Assembly: GCF_022539255.1 (NCBI RefSeq)
Contig: NZ_JAKZBV010000001.1
Span: 806,001 to 870,000, forward strand
Direction: 5' to 3'
Length of the DNA: 64,000 nucleotides
Source: Sinomonas terrae
Lineage (GTDB): Bacteria; Actinomycetota; Actinomycetes; Actinomycetales; Micrococcaceae
Within the stretch, counting starts at the first letter, position 1, and each line of letters begins with the position of its first letter. The position numbers were made by a program, and so were the translations under genes. Positions 8,142 through 16,893 of this stretch are shown here, in pieces. Under the pieces are notes generated by a model, which was not told where the DNA came from, did not search any database, and saw only the letters and a list, made by a program, of their open reading frames with translations.

Positions 8142-9114
8142 AGAACACCCAGAATTTCGATGCGTAGAAGTTGATGGCGGTGAAGGCTCCGACGATGATC
8201 AGGAGGACCCAGGCCATGGCCGAGGCGTAGCCCATGTCGAACTGGCCGAAGCCGCGCTGGTAGAGGTACAGGGTGAAGAACATCGTCGAGTCGGACGGGC
8301 CGCCGGTGCCGCCGGAGACGATGAACGCCTGCGTGAAGGACTGGAAGGCGCCGATGATCTGCAGGACGAGGTTGAAGAAGATGATCGGGCTCAGCAGCGG
8401 CAGGGTGATCTTCAGGAAGCGCGTCGCGCGGCCGGCACCATCGACGGCGGCGGCCTCGTAGTACATCGTGGGGATCTGCCGGAGACCGGCGAGGAAGATG
8501 ATCATGGGCGAGCCGAAGGTCCACACGTGCAGCAGGATGATGCTGCCCAGGGCCGTGCTCGGGTCCGAGATCCAGCCTGGGCCGTGGATCCCGACCATGG
8601 CCAGGAGCTGGTTCACGAGCCCGGAGGTGCCGAACATCTGCTTCCACAGGATCGCCACGGCCACCGAGGAGCCCAGCAGGGAGGGCAGGTAGAAGACCGA
8701 GCGGTAGAACGCCAGGCCCTTCAGGCCCTTGTCCAGGGCCATCGCGACCGCGAGGGCCAGGCCGAGCTGGAGCGGGACGCCGACGATGACGTAGGTGAGG
8801 GTCACACCGAGCGAGTTCCAGAACCGGCCGTCGCCGAACATGCGGGTGAAGTTGTCCAGCCCGATGAAGTTCGGGTCCTGGATCAGGTTGTAGTCCGTGA
8901 ACGAGAGGTACAGGGACATCACCATCGGCCCGATCGTGATGCACACGAGGCCCACGATCCACGGGGCCAGGAAGACGAACGCGGCGCGGTTGTCCTTCTT
9001 CGAGGCCGTCGCCCGCGGGCCCTTCGGCGCTGCACCGCCGGCGGTGGCGCCGGCGTCGTTGCCGCGCCCACCCTTCTTCTTGCCGAGGGTGCCGAGTTCG
9101 GCAAGCGCGCTCAT
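8131..9114 (-). CDS. Carbohydrate ABC transporter permease, MalF/UgpA type
   Basis: This 327-residue protein has a Gly/Ala/Lys-rich cytoplasmic head of about 50 residues, then six membrane segments starting at AAFVFLAPWIVGLVCITIGP. Its EAA loop is YYEAAAVDGAGRATRFLKI. It forms the permease heterodimer with the next gene. It is transcribed away from the binding protein gene at 9386, with the control region between them holding three LacI-like operators. Confidence 0.94.
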   Translation of the reverse strand: MSALAELGTLGKKKGGRGNDAGATAGGAAPKGPRATASKKDNRAAFVFLAPWIVGLVCITIGPMVMSLYLSFTDYNLIQDPNFIGLDNFTRMFGDGRFWNSLGVTLTYVIVGVPLQLGLALAVAMALDKGLKGLAFYRSVFYLPSLLGSSVAVAILWKQMFGTSGLVNQLLAMVGIHGPGWISDPSTALGSIILLHVWTFGSPMIIFLAGLRQIPTMYYEAAAVDGAGRATRFLKITLPLLSPIIFFNLVLQIIGAFQSFTQAFIVSGGTGGPSDSTMFFTLYLYQRGFGQFDMGYASAMAWVLLIIVGAFTAINFYASKFWVFYDD

Positions 9115-9199
9115 GTCATGAAACCTTTCATAGACGCTGCTCCGCTGGTGAGCTGCGGTGCGGGATGTGCACTGGACACGGGGCGATCCTCCTTGCCTT

Positions 9200-9213
9200 G
9201 GAATGCGCTTTCA
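9200..9213. promoter_or_regulatory. LacI-type operator-like site 1
   Basis: GGAATGCGCTTTCA is an imperfect palindrome around a central CG, the shape of LacI/GalR family operators. It lies about 85 bp upstream of the permease start. Confidence 0.55.
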
Positions 9214-9275
9214 CGCCAAGATAGGGCGGTGGCCGGGCCACGTCAAGGGATGAGGCCACCCTTGCAATATCAGGT

Positions 9276-9289
9276 GGAATGCGTTTTCC
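9276..9289. promoter_or_regulatory. LacI-type operator-like site 2
   Basis: GGAATGCGTTTTCC has the same shape as site 1 and lies 76 bp from it in the divergent control region of the sugar importer. Confidence 0.55.
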
Positions 9290-9335
9290 TTAGGCCTTGA
9301 CGCTGAATGTGACCTCGGACATACTCAGTGAAACC

Positions 9336-9349
9336 AGAAACCGATTTCT
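9336..9349. promoter_or_regulatory. LacI-type operator-like site 3
   Basis: AGAAACCGATTTCT is a near-perfect palindrome 36 bp before the binding protein start, suited to repression of that gene. No LacI gene is in the window. Confidence 0.6.
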
Positions 9350-9385
9350 CAGGCAATGCTCCGCCCTCGAGACCATGGAGAGACA

Positions 9386-10684
9386 ATGACGACTCTGACC
9401 CGCCGATCGGCGCTCAAGCTCTTTGCCGGAACCGCAGCAGTGGGGGTCCTCGCGGGCTGCGGAACCAACAGCGGGAAGAACCCCGACGGCTCCGTAACAC
9501 TCCGCTTCTCGTGGTGGGGCAACGACGTCCGGAACAAGCAGACGCAACAGGTGATCGACGCCTTCCAGAAGGCCCACCCGAACATCAAGATCCAAGCCGA
9601 GCCCGGGGTATGGTCGGGCTACTGGGACAAGCTCGCGACCCAGACCGCCGCGAATGACGCCCCGGACGTGATCCAGATGGACCTCGCGTACATCGCCGAG
9701 TACGGCGGCCGCGGCGCGCTCCTCGACCTCTCGAACCAGAGCCAGCTCAACCTCTCTGCCTTCGATCAGAACACCGTCAAGGCGGGCCAGTACAACGGCA
9801 AGCTCTATGGCATCAGCACCGGCCAGAATGCCCTTGCGGTCTTCGCGAACGTGAAGGTCTTCCAGAAGGCGGGCGTGCCGATCCCGGATGACACGAAGTG
9901 GACGTGGGACGACTATCTGAAGACGGCGCAGGCGCTCGCCGCGGGCGCGGGCAACTACGGCTCGTCCTACGGCATCACTGATCAGAACCTGAGCATCTGG
10001 CTGCGCCAGCACGGCGAGCAGCTCTACACGCAGGACGGCAAGACCGGCTTCACGGTCGACGGCGTGGCCTCGTTCATCGCGTTCCAGAAGAAGCTCCTCG
10101 ATGCGAAGGCGGCTCCGCCTGCGAGCGTCGCGCAGGAGGACACCGGTGCAGCCGTCGAGCAGACGCTTGCAGCGACGAACAAGACGGGCATGTCCTTCTG
10201 GTGGACGAACCAGCTCGGCGCCCTCGAGAAGGCCACGGGCAGCGACATCAAGCTCCTCCGCGTCCCCAGCCAGGACGGCAAGCCGCAGGATGACGGCCTC
10301 TTCTACAAGCCCTCGATGTACTGGTCGGCCTCGTCCCGGTCCAAGCACCCGGCAGAGGCGGCAACGTTCATCGACTACCTCGTCAACAGCCCGGACGTCG
10401 CGAAGATCATCACCACCGAACGCGGCTTCTCGACGTCGCAGTCTATTCAGGACGCGATCAAGCCCCTGCTCACTCCCACGGACAAGGCGGCTCTCGACTT
10501 CCTCACCGAGATCAAGCCCGAGCTCGGCCAGCCGCCCGCCGTCCCACCGACGGGCTCGAGCAGCGCGGCCAACGCCCTCGGGCGCCACGTCACCGATGTC
10601 CTCTTCGGCCGCGCGAGCGCCCAGGACGCGGCGGCGGCGTTCAAGACCGACGCGGACAACATGATCAGCAGCGCTCAGAAGTAG
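9386..10684 (+). CDS. Sugar ABC transporter substrate-binding lipoprotein
   Basis: The 432-residue product starts with RRSALKLF and a hydrophobic stretch ending in lipobox LAGC, with the lipidated Cys at residue 25. The mature part begins with VTLRFSWWGND and continues as a typical family 1 solute-binding protein (KIQAEPGVWSGYWDKL, DAPDVIQMDLAYIAEY). It captures a sugar outside the cell for the two permeases encoded divergently; the substrate is not deducible. The ATG at 9386 follows GGAGAGACA. Separation of the binding protein from its permeases by a divergent promoter is less common than a single operon. Confidence 0.94.
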   Translation: MTTLTRRSALKLFAGTAAVGVLAGCGTNSGKNPDGSVTLRFSWWGNDVRNKQTQQVIDAFQKAHPNIKIQAEPGVWSGYWDKLATQTAANDAPDVIQMDLAYIAEYGGRGALLDLSNQSQLNLSAFDQNTVKAGQYNGKLYGISTGQNALAVFANVKVFQKAGVPIPDDTKWTWDDYLKTAQALAAGAGNYGSSYGITDQNLSIWLRQHGEQLYTQDGKTGFTVDGVASFIAFQKKLLDAKAAPPASVAQEDTGAAVEQTLAATNKTGMSFWWTNQLGALEKATGSDIKLLRVPSQDGKPQDDGLFYKPSMYWSASSRSKHPAEAATFIDYLVNSPDVAKIITTERGFSTSQSIQDAIKPLLTPTDKAALDFLTEIKPELGQPPAVPPTGSSSAANALGRHVTDVLFGRASAQDAAAAFKTDADNMISSAQK

Positions 10685-10701
10685 CGCTGCGGGGGAAGGA
10701 A

Positions 10702-10968
10702 CTAGAGGCCGCGCAGGAAGTCGGGGTCCTCGTCGGGCGCCATGGGGCGGCGACCCCCTCCGCTTCCACCGGCCTTGGGCGGCGAACCCCGGCGCGGGCG
10801 CCCGAAGATGAACCAGAGCGCGCTTCCGAGGGCGGGGAGCACTGTGATCAGGAACCAGACAGCCTTGGGGAGGCCGCCGCGGACCGCTTGGCGATCCGCC
10901 ATCGCACAGTCCACCATCGCGTAGAGCCAGGCGGCCAGAATGGCGATGACGGGCAGAAGGCGGGCCAT
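10702..10968 (-). CDS. PLDc N-terminal domain membrane protein
   Basis: This 88-residue protein has two hydrophobic segments (LLPVIAILAAWLYAMVDCAM and KAVWFLITVLPALGSALWFI) followed by FGRP, the signature of the small PLDc_N family named after the N-terminus of cardiolipin synthases. A Gly/Arg-rich tail follows. Its role is unknown. It converges with the sugar-binding protein gene and is divergent from the DUF4229 gene. Confidence 0.85.
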   Translation of the reverse strand: MARLLPVIAILAAWLYAMVDCAMADRQAVRGGLPKAVWFLITVLPALGSALWFIFGRPRRGSPPKAGGSGGGRRPMAPDEDPDFLRGL

Positions 10969-10993
10969 GGATCCATTTTAGTAAACTTGACCA

Positions 10994-11329
10994 GTGGCAT
11001 TCCTGAAGTATTCCCTTGTCCGTGCAGCCCTCTTCGTGGTCCCGTTCGCTGTCTTCATGCTGCTCGGGATCGGTGGGGTGCTCTCGGCGGTCTACGCGTG
11101 CATCATCGCGTTCGCGGTGAGCTTCCTCTTCCTCCGCGGGCAGAGGAACGCGGCGGCCTCTGACGTCAGCGACGTCTTCGGCGGCCGCAAGAAGGTCCAC
11201 ACCTCCGTCGAGGAGGAGGACGCCGAGGCCGAGGACGCGATCGACGAGGCCCAGCGCGTCGACGAAGAGTACCCGGAGCTCCCTGAGCATGACTCCGCCA
11301 AAGAGAAGCGGACCAACAACGAGGCCTGA
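10994..11329 (+). CDS. DUF4229 domain-containing protein
   Basis: This 111-residue protein has two N-terminal helices (YSLVRAALFVVPFAVFML and VLSAVYACIIAFAVSFLFL), then a strongly acidic, Glu/Asp-rich tail. It matches the DUF4229 pattern of small actinobacterial membrane proteins found beside menaquinone genes. The start is GTG at 10994. It converges with menA. Function unknown. Confidence 0.85.
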   Translation: MAFLKYSLVRAALFVVPFAVFMLLGIGGVLSAVYACIIAFAVSFLFLRGQRNAAASDVSDVFGGRKKVHTSVEEEDAEAEDAIDEAQRVDEEYPELPEHDSAKEKRTNNEA

Positions 11330-11363
11330 TTGCCCAGAGGGGCGGAGGGGCCGTAGGCCGGAG

Positions 11364-12242
11364 CTACGCCCGGCCGAGCACCTCAGCCACCCCGAACAGC
11401 ACGCTGAAGCCCAAATTGATGAAGCCTGTCTGCTGCAGGACGGGGATGAGGCCCGGTCCAGCCGTCCCTGAGAGCATGGTCCGCGACGGCCCGGCAGCCG
11501 CCGGAACGAGGACGAGCACGAGCAGCATCCACGGGTTCGACGGCGCGAGGAGCAGGGCCGCGAGGATCGCGACGCCCACCATCGCCGGGTACGAGCGCCG
11601 CGCGGCCCTGTCGCCGAGCCGGACGGCGAGAGTCCGCTTCCCCGCGATGCGGTCGGTCGGGATGTCCCGGACGTTGTTCGCCATGAGCAGCGCGTCCGCG
11701 ATGAGGCCCGTCGCCACCGCACCAGCCCATGCCGACGCGTTGAGCGTGAGCGCCTGAGTGTAGGTCGTGCCGAGGGTCGCGACGAGGCCGAAGAACACGA
11801 ACACGAACAGGTCCCCGAGGCCGAGATAGCCGTAGGGCCGCTTGCCTCCCGTGTAGCCCCATGCGGCAAGCACCGAGAGGGCTCCGAGGATGATGAGCCA
11901 CCACGTGCCCGAGAGCGCGACGAGGATGAGCCCGAACAGCCCGGCGGCCCCGAACGAGAGGAACGCGGCCCGCTTGACTGCGCCGGGCGCCGCGGCGCCG
12001 CTGCCCACGAGCCGGAATGGGCCCACCCGGTTGTCATCCGTCCCGCGGATCCCGTCGGAGTAGTCGTTGGCGTAGTTCACCCCGACCTGGAGCATGACGG
12101 AGACGAGCGCCGCGAGGAGCGCGTTGAGCGGCCTGAACGAGCCGAGGCCGTAGGCGGCGGCGCTTCCGACGATGACCGGCGCGATGGCCATGGGGAGGGT
12201 CCGCGGGCGGGCGCCGTGGATCCACTGGGCGGTAGTTGCCAC
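11364..12242 (-). CDS. menA: 1,4-dihydroxy-2-naphthoate polyprenyltransferase MenA
   Basis: The 292-residue UbiA-superfamily enzyme attaches a polyprenyl chain to DHNA, making demethylmenaquinone in the membrane. The first Asp-rich motif is in QVGVNYANDYSDGIRG, and the second is in NNVRDIPTDRIAGKRTLAV. About eight to nine membrane helices are visible. The start is GTG at 12242 with AGGA upstream. It follows menE in the same direction (57-bp gap), and menB precedes menE, so the three probably form one operon. Confidence 0.95.
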   Translation of the reverse strand: MATTAQWIHGARPRTLPMAIAPVIVGSAAAYGLGSFRPLNALLAALVSVMLQVGVNYANDYSDGIRGTDDNRVGPFRLVGSGAAAPGAVKRAAFLSFGAAGLFGLILVALSGTWWLIILGALSVLAAWGYTGGKRPYGYLGLGDLFVFVFFGLVATLGTTYTQALTLNASAWAGAVATGLIADALLMANNVRDIPTDRIAGKRTLAVRLGDRAARRSYPAMVGVAILAALLLAPSNPWMLLVLVLVPAAAGPSRTMLSGTAGPGLIPVLQQTGFINLGFSVLFGVAEVLGRA

Positions 12243-12299
12243 GAGTGTTCCTGAGGGTGTTGATGTGATGGGCGAGTCGATGTTGGGCGAGAGCGGCGG

Positions 12300-13484
12300 C
12301 TAGGCAGGAGGTCCCTGCGCGACGTGGGCGCGCGTGAGGACCAGCGCGAGCGCCTGCCGGTCCGGCTTGCCGTTGGGTAGGAGCGGCAGCGCGTCGAGCA
12401 CGAGCCAGGTCTTGGGGGCGAGTCGGCCCAAGCGTTCGACGGCGGCGGCCCGCACGGTGCCGAGCGCGAGATCGCGCCCGACCGGCGTCGCGACGTCGCC
12501 CGTCCCCTCGAGGACGATCGCAGCTGCGAGGGCCTGCCCCCACTCGGCGTCCCGTACGCCGGCGACGAAAGCCTCCCGCACGCCGTCGACCGCCTCCAGC
12601 TCAGCCGCCACGCGCGCGGCGGAGGCCTTGACGCCGCCCGTGATGACGACGTCGTCGACCCTTCCCAGGACGCGAAGCTGCCCCTCAGCGGTGAGCTCGC
12701 CGAGATCGGAGGTGACGAACCAGCGCTCGCCGTCCTCCTCGACGAAGTGCGCCGCGGTGAGCTGGGGGTCGCCGATGTAGCCGGCGGCGACGACGGGGCC
12801 GCCGAGCCGAATGCGGCCGTCCTCCACGAGCCGCACGGAGACGCCCTCAAGCGGGAAGCCGTTGTAGACGCACCCGCCGCACGTCTCGGCCGAGCCGTAA
12901 GTGGTCACGACCTTGACGCCGGCCTCGCTCGCGCGTTCGAGGAGCCCCGGCGGGATGGGGGCTCCGCCGATCAGGACGGCGTTGAACCGCCGCAGCAGCT
13001 TGGCGAGCCGCGGCGAAGGGTCCTCGAGCAGGCGCCGCAGCTGGGTCGGCACGAGGGACGTGAAGCGGATCGGATCAGTGAGCTCCGCGGCGGCCGCCTC
13101 GAAGTGCTCGGGCGTGAATCCGCCCTCGAGGTCCATCTCGATCGGCCGGGTCCCCGCGAAGAGCGACCGCACGAGGACCTGTACCCCCGCGACGTACTCG
13201 AGGGGCAGTGCGAGCAGCCACTGACCCTCGCCGTGCAGCGCGAACGCGGTGCTCATCGAGGACGCCGCGAGCGCATCGACGGTCAGCGCCGTCGCCTTCG
13301 GGGTGCCCGTGGAACCTGACGTGCGGACGACGACGGCGGTGCCCGGGGGCAGCGACTCCGCCGCTGCCGTGGGGCGCCACGTGCGCCAGGCCTCCGAACG
13401 GGTCCCGCTCGGGCCGAACTCGACGGCGGGGCCCTCCGAGGCGAGCGCAGCGGCGAGCGCCTTGAGGACGGGGTCCAGGCTCAT
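12300..13484 (-). CDS. menE: o-Succinylbenzoate-CoA ligase MenE
   Basis: This 394-residue adenylate-forming enzyme activates o-succinylbenzoate with CoA and ATP. The phosphate-binding motif VRTSGSTGTPKATAL is near residue 53. The adenylate motif TYGSAETCGGCVYNG is in the middle, and the hinge region VTSDLGELTAEGQLRVLGR is followed by DDVVITGGVK. The C-terminal domain ends with the catalytic lysine region LLPNGKPDRQAL. It is shorter than many acyl-CoA ligases, as is typical for actinobacterial MenE. It lies 15 bp downstream of menB and upstream of menA. Confidence 0.94.
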   Translation of the reverse strand: MSLDPVLKALAAALASEGPAVEFGPSGTRSEAWRTWRPTAAAESLPPGTAVVVRTSGSTGTPKATALTVDALAASSMSTAFALHGEGQWLLALPLEYVAGVQVLVRSLFAGTRPIEMDLEGGFTPEHFEAAAAELTDPIRFTSLVPTQLRRLLEDPSPRLAKLLRRFNAVLIGGAPIPPGLLERASEAGVKVVTTYGSAETCGGCVYNGFPLEGVSVRLVEDGRIRLGGPVVAAGYIGDPQLTAAHFVEEDGERWFVTSDLGELTAEGQLRVLGRVDDVVITGGVKASAARVAAELEAVDGVREAFVAGVRDAEWGQALAAAIVLEGTGDVATPVGRDLALGTVRAAAVERLGRLAPKTWLVLDALPLLPNGKPDRQALALVLTRAHVAQGPPA

Positions 13485-13499
13485 GCGGTTCCTTCCCGA

Positions 13500-14462
13500 T
13501 CAGAAGTAGTAGGGGAAGGCGGACCAGTCAGGGTCACGCTTCTGGAGGAAAGCGTCACGGCCCTCGACGGCCTCATCCGTCATGTACGCGAGCCGCGTGG
13601 CTTCGCCCGCGAAGACCTGCTGGCCGGCGAGGCCGTCGTCGGCGAGGTTGAACGCGAACTTGAGCATGCGGATGGCCTGCGGGGACTGGCGGGCGATGTC
13701 CTCAGCGTATTCGAGGGCGACTTCTTCGAGGCGGCCGTGCTCGACCGCCTCGTTGACTGCGCCCATCCCGACCATGTCCTCCGCCGAGTATTCGCGGGCG
13801 AGGAAGAAGATCTCCCGCGCGCGCTTCTGGCCGATCTGGCGAGCCAGCAGCGCCGAGCCGTACCCGGCGTCGAACGAGCCGACCGTTGCGTCGGTCTGCT
13901 TGAAGCGGCCGTGCTCGCGGGAGGCGATCGTCAGGTCTGCGACGACGTGCAGCGAGTGGCCGCCCCCGGCGGCCCAGCCGTTGACGACGGCGATGATCAC
14001 CTTGGGCATCGTGCGCATGAGGCGCTGGACCTCGAGGATGTGGAGTCGGCCTGCGCGGGCGGGGTCAATGGTCTCGGCCGTCTGGCCGGTCGCGTACTTG
14101 TAGCCCTCGCGCCCGCGGATGCGCTGGTCCCCGCCCGAGCAGAACGCATGGCCGCCGTCCTTGGGGGAGGGGCCGTTGCCAGTGAGGAGGACGGTTGCGA
14201 CGTCGGGGGTCATGCGAGCGTGGTCCATCGCGCGGTAGAGCTCGTCGACGGTACCGGGGCGGAAGGCGTTGCGCACCTCGGGGCGGTTGAATGCGATCCG
14301 GACTGTCGGGAGGTCCCGGGTTATCTCGCCGGCCGAATCCCGCTCGACTTGCCGATGATATGTGAGGTCCTCGAAATCGAAGCCCTCGACGACGCGCCAT
14401 CTGGTCGGGTCGAAGACGTCGGAGACTCGCTCGGGCAGGGCAGGCGCGGCGGAGGCAGTCAC
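13500..14462 (-). CDS. menB: 1,4-dihydroxy-2-naphthoyl-CoA synthase MenB
   Basis: This 320-residue crotonase-fold enzyme closes the naphthoquinone ring from o-succinylbenzoyl-CoA. Visible hallmarks are YHRQVERDSAGEITRDLPTV, IAFNRPEVRNAFRPGTVDEL, FCSGGDQRIRG, AVVNGWAAGGGHSLHVVADL, TDATVGSFDAGYGSALLARQ and the C-terminal RDPDWSAFPYYF. The length matches the long actinobacterial MenB type. The start is GTG at 14462. It is the first gene of the menB-menE-menA run, with a 31-bp tandem repeat array just upstream. Confidence 0.96.
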   Translation of the reverse strand: MTASAAPALPERVSDVFDPTRWRVVEGFDFEDLTYHRQVERDSAGEITRDLPTVRIAFNRPEVRNAFRPGTVDELYRAMDHARMTPDVATVLLTGNGPSPKDGGHAFCSGGDQRIRGREGYKYATGQTAETIDPARAGRLHILEVQRLMRTMPKVIIAVVNGWAAGGGHSLHVVADLTIASREHGRFKQTDATVGSFDAGYGSALLARQIGQKRAREIFFLAREYSAEDMVGMGAVNEAVEHGRLEEVALEYAEDIARQSPQAIRMLKFAFNLADDGLAGQQVFAGEATRLAYMTDEAVEGRDAFLQKRDPDWSAFPYYF

Positions 14463-14510
14463 GCCTGAAAGTCTAGCCGCGCCGCCAGGGCTGCTCGTTC
14501 CCGGCCCAGT

Positions 14511-14603
14511 CTCGGGTACAGATCTGCACTGTCCTGGCCGACTCGGGTACAGATCCGCACCGCGCTAGGCGACTCGGGTACAGGTCTGCACGGAATCAGG
14601 AGA
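14511..14603. repeat. 31-bp tandem repeat, three copies, upstream of menB
   Basis: Copies at 14511-14541, 14542-14572 and 14573-14603 share CTCGGGTACAGATCTGCAC with small changes. The array fills the space between the VOC gene stop and the menB start. Confidence 0.85.
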
Positions 14604-14608
14604 TCGGA

Positions 14609-15046
14609 TCACGAGATGCAGAACTCGTTCCCCTCGGGATCCGCCATGGTGTACCAGGAATGCCGCCCCTCGGCGGCCTCCCACAGGAACGTAGCCCCTC
14701 GCGCCTCGAGCTTCGCGCGGACGGCGTCCTTGTCATCGCCGTCGAGCCGGACATCCCAATGAACTCGGTTCTTCGAGGTCTTCCCCTCGGGCACTGCCTG
14801 GAAGAGGATCCGCCGGCGGTCACGGCTGTCGAGTTCGTCCTCCGGGGCGATCGCCTGAGCACTCGCCCAGACGAGGACGCCGTTCCGCGTCGTCGTCTCG
14901 TCCTCCGTCGCGTAGCCTTCCGCGATCATGCGGCGGATGAAGTCTTCGTTGCTCGGTTCGAGCGCCCAGCCGAGCGTCTCGGCCCACCATTCGGCCTGGG
15001 CGTGCGGGTCATGGGCGTCCACCACCATCTGGATCCGATATGCCAT
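14609..15046 (-). CDS. VOC (glyoxalase/dioxygenase superfamily) protein
   Basis: The 145-residue single-module protein begins with the typical beta strand YRIQMVVDAHDPHAQAEWWAETLGW and ends with WYTMADPEGNEFCIS. Such stand-alone actinobacterial VOC proteins often lack a known substrate. The C-terminal MADPEGNEFC gives one likely metal-ligand glutamate. It lies upstream of menB in the same direction, separated by the 31-bp repeats, so it may be a separate unit. Confidence 0.88.
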   Translation of the reverse strand: MAYRIQMVVDAHDPHAQAEWWAETLGWALEPSNEDFIRRMIAEGYATEDETTTRNGVLVWASAQAIAPEDELDSRDRRRILFQAVPEGKTSKNRVHWDVRLDGDDKDAVRAKLEARGATFLWEAAEGRHSWYTMADPEGNEFCIS

Positions 15047-15246
15047 GGGTCAAAGCTAGGCTCCGAGCCTTCCGCCGGGAAGGGAGCATGCCGTTCCTTC
15101 TGGCTCAGGGCGCTTGGCGGCGGCCTATGGCGCTTGACACCCCGAACCGCGCGCCCCACGCTTGAACGCATGGTCCGCTGATCGCTTCCCTCTCCACGCC
15201 TGTGCAGTGGCACACGTGTGCTCCAAGACCGCCGAAGCGAGGCCTC

Positions 15247-16893
15247 ATGCGACCTATTTCCCAGCCACATCATTCGGACCCACATCGTCATTCCGGCCCA
15301 CATCATTCCGGCTCACATCATCATTCGGGCGCCGTGCACATCACCATGTCCGGCGTCTCCCACGGCTACGGCGACCGTCTCCTGCTCGACGGCGTCGACC
15401 TCGTCATTGCGGACGGCGAGCGGATCGCCGTCGTCGGCGAGAACGGGGCCGGAAAGTCGACTCTCCTGCGGCTCCTGGCGGGCGAGGAACGCCCGGACGC
15501 CGGTGCCGTCGCCATCCATGGGCGCGTGTCACGGCTCGCGCAGACCGCCGACGGCGCGGCCACGATCGCAGAACTGCTCGCCAGAGCCGAGGCGTCCGGA
15601 GACGAGGACGACGGCGGGTCAGCGGCGGGCGTCCGCGTCCGGACGGCGTTCGAGCGGCTCGGCGTGGGCCACCTCGCGCGGGGTGCCACCGACCGGGCAC
15701 TCGGGAGCCTTTCCGGCGGAGAAGCGGAGCGCGCCGCACTGGCGGCCGCCCTCGCGGATCCGGCGCCGATTCTGCTCCTCGACGAGCCGACGAACCACCT
15801 CGACGCCGACGCGGTCGCGTGGCTCGAGGCCGAGCTTGCGACCCGTCCGGGGATTGTGGTGGCCGTCTCGCACGACCGCGAGTTCCTCGGACGTTTCGCA
15901 CGCGCCATCCTCGAGGTGGACGCCGACCGCCGCTCAGTCCGCCGCTACGGCGAGGGCTACGCGGGCTACCGCGCGGAGAAGCTCCGCGAGCGCAGAGCGT
16001 GGGAGCTCGAGTACGCCGAGTGGGTCGCGGCGAAGGAACGCGAGCGGACGAAGGCGGCGTCTGTCGCGGGGCGCGTCGCCTACGGGCGCATGACGGATAA
16101 GGACAAGTCGGGGTTCAACTACTTCGGGCAGCGCGTGAGTGCGGCCGTCGAGAGCCAAGTCCGCTCGGCTCGGGAGCGGCTGCGGCGGCTCGAGTCCGAC
16201 CCGGTCATGCCGCCTCCGCGGCCGCTGCACCTCGCGGCGGCCTTCGCGGTGGATCGAGGCGCGTCCGTGGCGCTCCGCGGGGCCTCCGTTCCGGGGCGGC
16301 TTCGCGCTGTCGACGTCGAGTTGCCCTCTGGCGGCCGGTTGGCGGTGACGGGCCCCAACGGCTCCGGGAAGACGACGCTTCTCGGGGTCCTTGCGGGGCG
16401 TCAGCGGTTCGAGGGCGTCGCCGTGGTGCGTCGCGGGGAAGGGGCGGACGACGACGGGTCTCCGGCCGCCGTCGTCGGCCTCCTCCCGCAGGAACTCGCC
16501 AAGCCGGCGGACCCGCACGCCCGCCTGCTCGCGGCCTACGCCGCCGGCCTCGTGGGCGACCTCGACGAGCACGCCGAGCGGCTCCTGCACTTGGGGCTTT
16601 TCCGGGTCGAGGACTTCTTCGTGCCTGTCGGTTCGCTCTCCGCGGGCCAGTACCGCCGCCTGGCCCTCGCCCGGTTGCTGTCCGTCCAGCCGGAGCTGCT
16701 GCTCCTCGACGAGCCGAGCAATCACCTCGCGCCGCTCCTCGTCGGGGAGCTCGAGGAGGCGCTCGAGCGGTACCGGGGGACGCTCGTTGTCACGAGCCAT
16801 GACCCGGCGCTGCTGCGCTGGTTCGATCGGCTGGGAGGTGCCGAGCTACGACTGGAGCGCGGAGAGGTTCAGCGAGTACAGCAGCACCACTGA
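15247..16893 (+). CDS. ABC-F family ATPase with His-rich N-terminus
   Basis: The 548-residue protein has two ABC ATPase domains in one chain and no membrane segments, the ABC-F plan of ribosome-associated factors, some of which protect against antibiotics. Domain 1 has Walker A GENGAGKST, signature LSGGEAERAAL and Walker B LLLDEPTNHLD. Domain 2 has GPNGSGKTT, LSAGQYRRLAL and LLLDEPSNHL. The linker contains the usual charged helices. Before domain 1 lies an unusual head of about 30 residues with some ten histidines. The ATG at 15247 has GCGAGG upstream; an ATG at 15346 would remove the His head. The 3' end overlaps the convergent CPBP gene by 48 bp. Confidence 0.9.
   Translation: MRPISQPHHSDPHRHSGPHHSGSHHHSGAVHITMSGVSHGYGDRLLLDGVDLVIADGERIAVVGENGAGKSTLLRLLAGEERPDAGAVAIHGRVSRLAQTADGAATIAELLARAEASGDEDDGGSAAGVRVRTAFERLGVGHLARGATDRALGSLSGGEAERAALAAALADPAPILLLDEPTNHLDADAVAWLEAELATRPGIVVAVSHDREFLGRFARAILEVDADRRSVRRYGEGYAGYRAEKLRERRAWELEYAEWVAAKERERTKAASVAGRVAYGRMTDKDKSGFNYFGQRVSAAVESQVRSARERLRRLESDPVMPPPRPLHLAAAFAVDRGASVALRGASVPGRLRAVDVELPSGGRLAVTGPNGSGKTTLLGVLAGRQRFEGVAVVRRGEGADDDGSPAAVVGLLPQELAKPADPHARLLAAYAAGLVGDLDEHAERLLHLGLFRVEDFFVPVGSLSAGQYRRLALARLLSVQPELLLLDEPSNHLAPLLVGELEEALERYRGTLVVTSHDPALLRWFDRLGGAELRLERGEVQRVQQHH

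Noticed and set aside
9290..12037. Very long minus-strand open frame crossing four genes
   Set aside because: It runs antisense to the binding protein and DUF4229 genes and out of frame within menA, without domain similarity.
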